A stretch of DNA of 25,031 bases from Sediminibacterium sp. UBA657 (lineage in GTDB: Bacteria; Bacteroidota; Bacteroidia; Chitinophagales; Chitinophagaceae). The stretch is taken from positions 1 to 25,031 of the forward strand of contig DBOB01000001.1 in assembly GCA_002299885.1 (NCBI GenBank), in the 5' to 3' direction. Below the pieces are notes generated by a model, which was not told where the DNA came from, did not search any database, and worked only from the letters and a program-made list of their open reading frames with translations. Made by a program: the position numbers and the translations under genes. This document shows positions 24,070-25,031 of this stretch, one piece after another. Positions within the stretch are counted from its first letter, which is position 1. Each line of letters opens with the position of its first letter.

Positions 24070-25031
24070 ATGGCGGACTTAAAACTTCAAAGAAACTTTG
24101 GTATTGCTGCGCACATTGATGCGGGTAAGACTACAACCACTGAGCGTATCTTGCGTTACACTGGTATGATTCACAAAATTGGTGAAGTACATGATGGTGG
24201 AGCTACCACTGACTGGATGGAGCAAGAAAAAGAAAGAGGTATCACTATTACTTCTGCAGCGGTAAGTTGTCAATGGCAATTTCCAACTACATTAGGTAAG
24301 AAAGATGCAAACACAAAAGACTATTATTTCAATATCATTGATACTCCGGGTCACGTTGACTTTACTGTAGAGGTAGAGCGTTCTATGCGTGTATTGGATG
24401 GTTTGATTGCATTGTTCTCTGCTGTAGATGGTGTTGAGCCACAATCAGAAACTGTATGGCGTCAAGCAAATCGTTATAAAGTTCCACGTATTGGTTTCGT
24501 AAATAAAATGGACCGTGCTGGTGCAGACTTCTTAATGGTGGTAACACAAGTAAGAGAAATGCTAGGTGCGAAAGCCGTGCCATTGCAATTACCAATTGGT
24601 GCTGAAGATGGTTTCAAAGGGGTAGTGGATTTGATTAAAATGAAAGGTATTATCTGGGATGATGCTACAGAAGGTATGACTTACTCTGAGATCCCTGTAC
24701 CAGATGATATGAAAGAAGATGTAGATTATTGGAGAGCGCAATTAATTGAAGCAGTTGCTGAATATGATGATAAGTTAATGGAGAAATTCTTTGAGAACCC
24801 AGATTCAATTTCTGAAGATGAGGTGCACGAAGCTATCCGTAAAGCTTGTATCGATTTAAGTATCGTTCCAATGATGTGTGGATCTTCATTCAAAAATAAA
24901 GGTGTACAAACTGCATTAGATGCGGTATGTCGTTATTTGCCTTCTCCAGTAGATGTGGATGATACAGAAGGAACAGATCCTGACACAGGAGAAAAAGTTT
25001 ACCGTAAGCCAAATGCAAAAGAACCATTTGC
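24070..25031 (+). CDS. fusA: Elongation factor G (3' end cut by window)
   Basis: The translocation GTPase of protein synthesis, also active in ribosome recycling. The first 320 codons are present (family about 700). All five G motifs are visible: AAHIDAGKTTTTER (G1, around 13-26), RGITITSAA (G2), IIDTPGHVDFT (G3), FVNKMDRAGADF (G4) and CGSSFKNKGVQ (G5). The insert between G2 and G3 (LGKKDANTKDYYFNI) is longer than in E. coli, as is usual in Bacteroidota. The second domain begins near PSPVDVDDTEGTDPDTGEKV, where the window ends. ATG 24070 follows CAACCCTAAT with no Shine-Dalgarno motif. A second fusA copy elsewhere cannot be excluded, but the gene order points to the main one. Confidence 0.98.
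   Translation, partial: MADLKLQRNFGIAAHIDAGKTTTTERILRYTGMIHKIGEVHDGGATTDWMEQEKERGITITSAAVSCQWQFPTTLGKKDANTKDYYFNIIDTPGHVDFTVEVERSMRVLDGLIALFSAVDGVEPQSETVWRQANRYKVPRIGFVNKMDRAGADFLMVVTQVREMLGAKAVPLQLPIGAEDGFKGVVDLIKMKGIIWDDATEGMTYSEIPVPDDMKEDVDYWRAQLIEAVAEYDDKLMEKFFENPDSISEDEVHEAIRKACIDLSIVPMMCGSSFKNKGVQTALDAVCRYLPSPVDVDDTEGTDPDTGEKVYRKPNAKEPF

Noticed and set aside
1..25031. Mobile elements, CRISPR, tRNA, rRNA, defence genes
   Set aside because: No transposase, direct-repeat array, cloverleaf or nuclease-type gene was seen on either strand by eye.

Overview
The window is a chromosomal housekeeping segment of a low-GC member of the Bacteroidota. Chitinophagaceae or a close relative is the best guess. 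The reasons are: AT-rich start regions without Shine-Dalgarno motifs; promoters of the Bacteroidota type (TTTG, about 19 bases, TANNTTTG) upstream of several genes; a type III glutamine synthetase; a Bacteroidota-style YidC; a fused IcmF mutase; and a ComA-family protein. No tRNA, rRNA, CRISPR array, insertion sequence, phage gene or defence cassette was seen. Base composition looks uniform, so there is no sign of a transferred island.

Layout. Positions 1-2497 (+) hold the 3' end of efp (EF-P), a terminator, then accB and accC, the biotin carrier and biotin carboxylase of acetyl-CoA carboxylase. A shared terminator separates them from the convergent glutamine synthetase III gene (2613-4805, -). 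A 272-base divergent intergenic region carries promoters for that gene and for purL (5078, +), which abuts hldD (heptose epimerase) with no gap. A secreted dienelactone-hydrolase-like protein (8290-9165, -) converges on hldD with overlapping stops. pyrG (9400) and icmF (11051) follow, each behind a good promoter. Then come yidC (14501) with its own promoter and terminator, a small secreted protein (16381), a convergent short secreted ORF (16989-17330, -) and a TPR protein (17524). Next are comA-like and aroE as a tight pair, the minus-strand pair rdgB and a psi/HolD-like hypothetical protein, ilvE, and finally the str cluster rpsL, rpsG and fusA (cut by the window end).

Functions. The genes supply basic metabolism (fatty acid precursor malonyl-CoA, glutamine, purine and CTP synthesis, shikimate, branched-chain amino acids), envelope building (ADP-heptose, membrane insertion) and translation (EF-P, S12, S7, EF-G). 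There is no obvious new multi-gene system. The points most worth following are: an EF-P whose modified loop carries arginine rather than lysine at the tip and lacks PGKG; a hypothetical protein upstream of rdgB whose layout resembles the DNA polymerase III psi subunit; an icmF promoter placed so that its mRNA should be leaderless, overlapped by a perfect 14-base palindrome; a hairpin in the long pyrG leader; and a terminator plus promoter that separate fusA from rpsL-rpsG.
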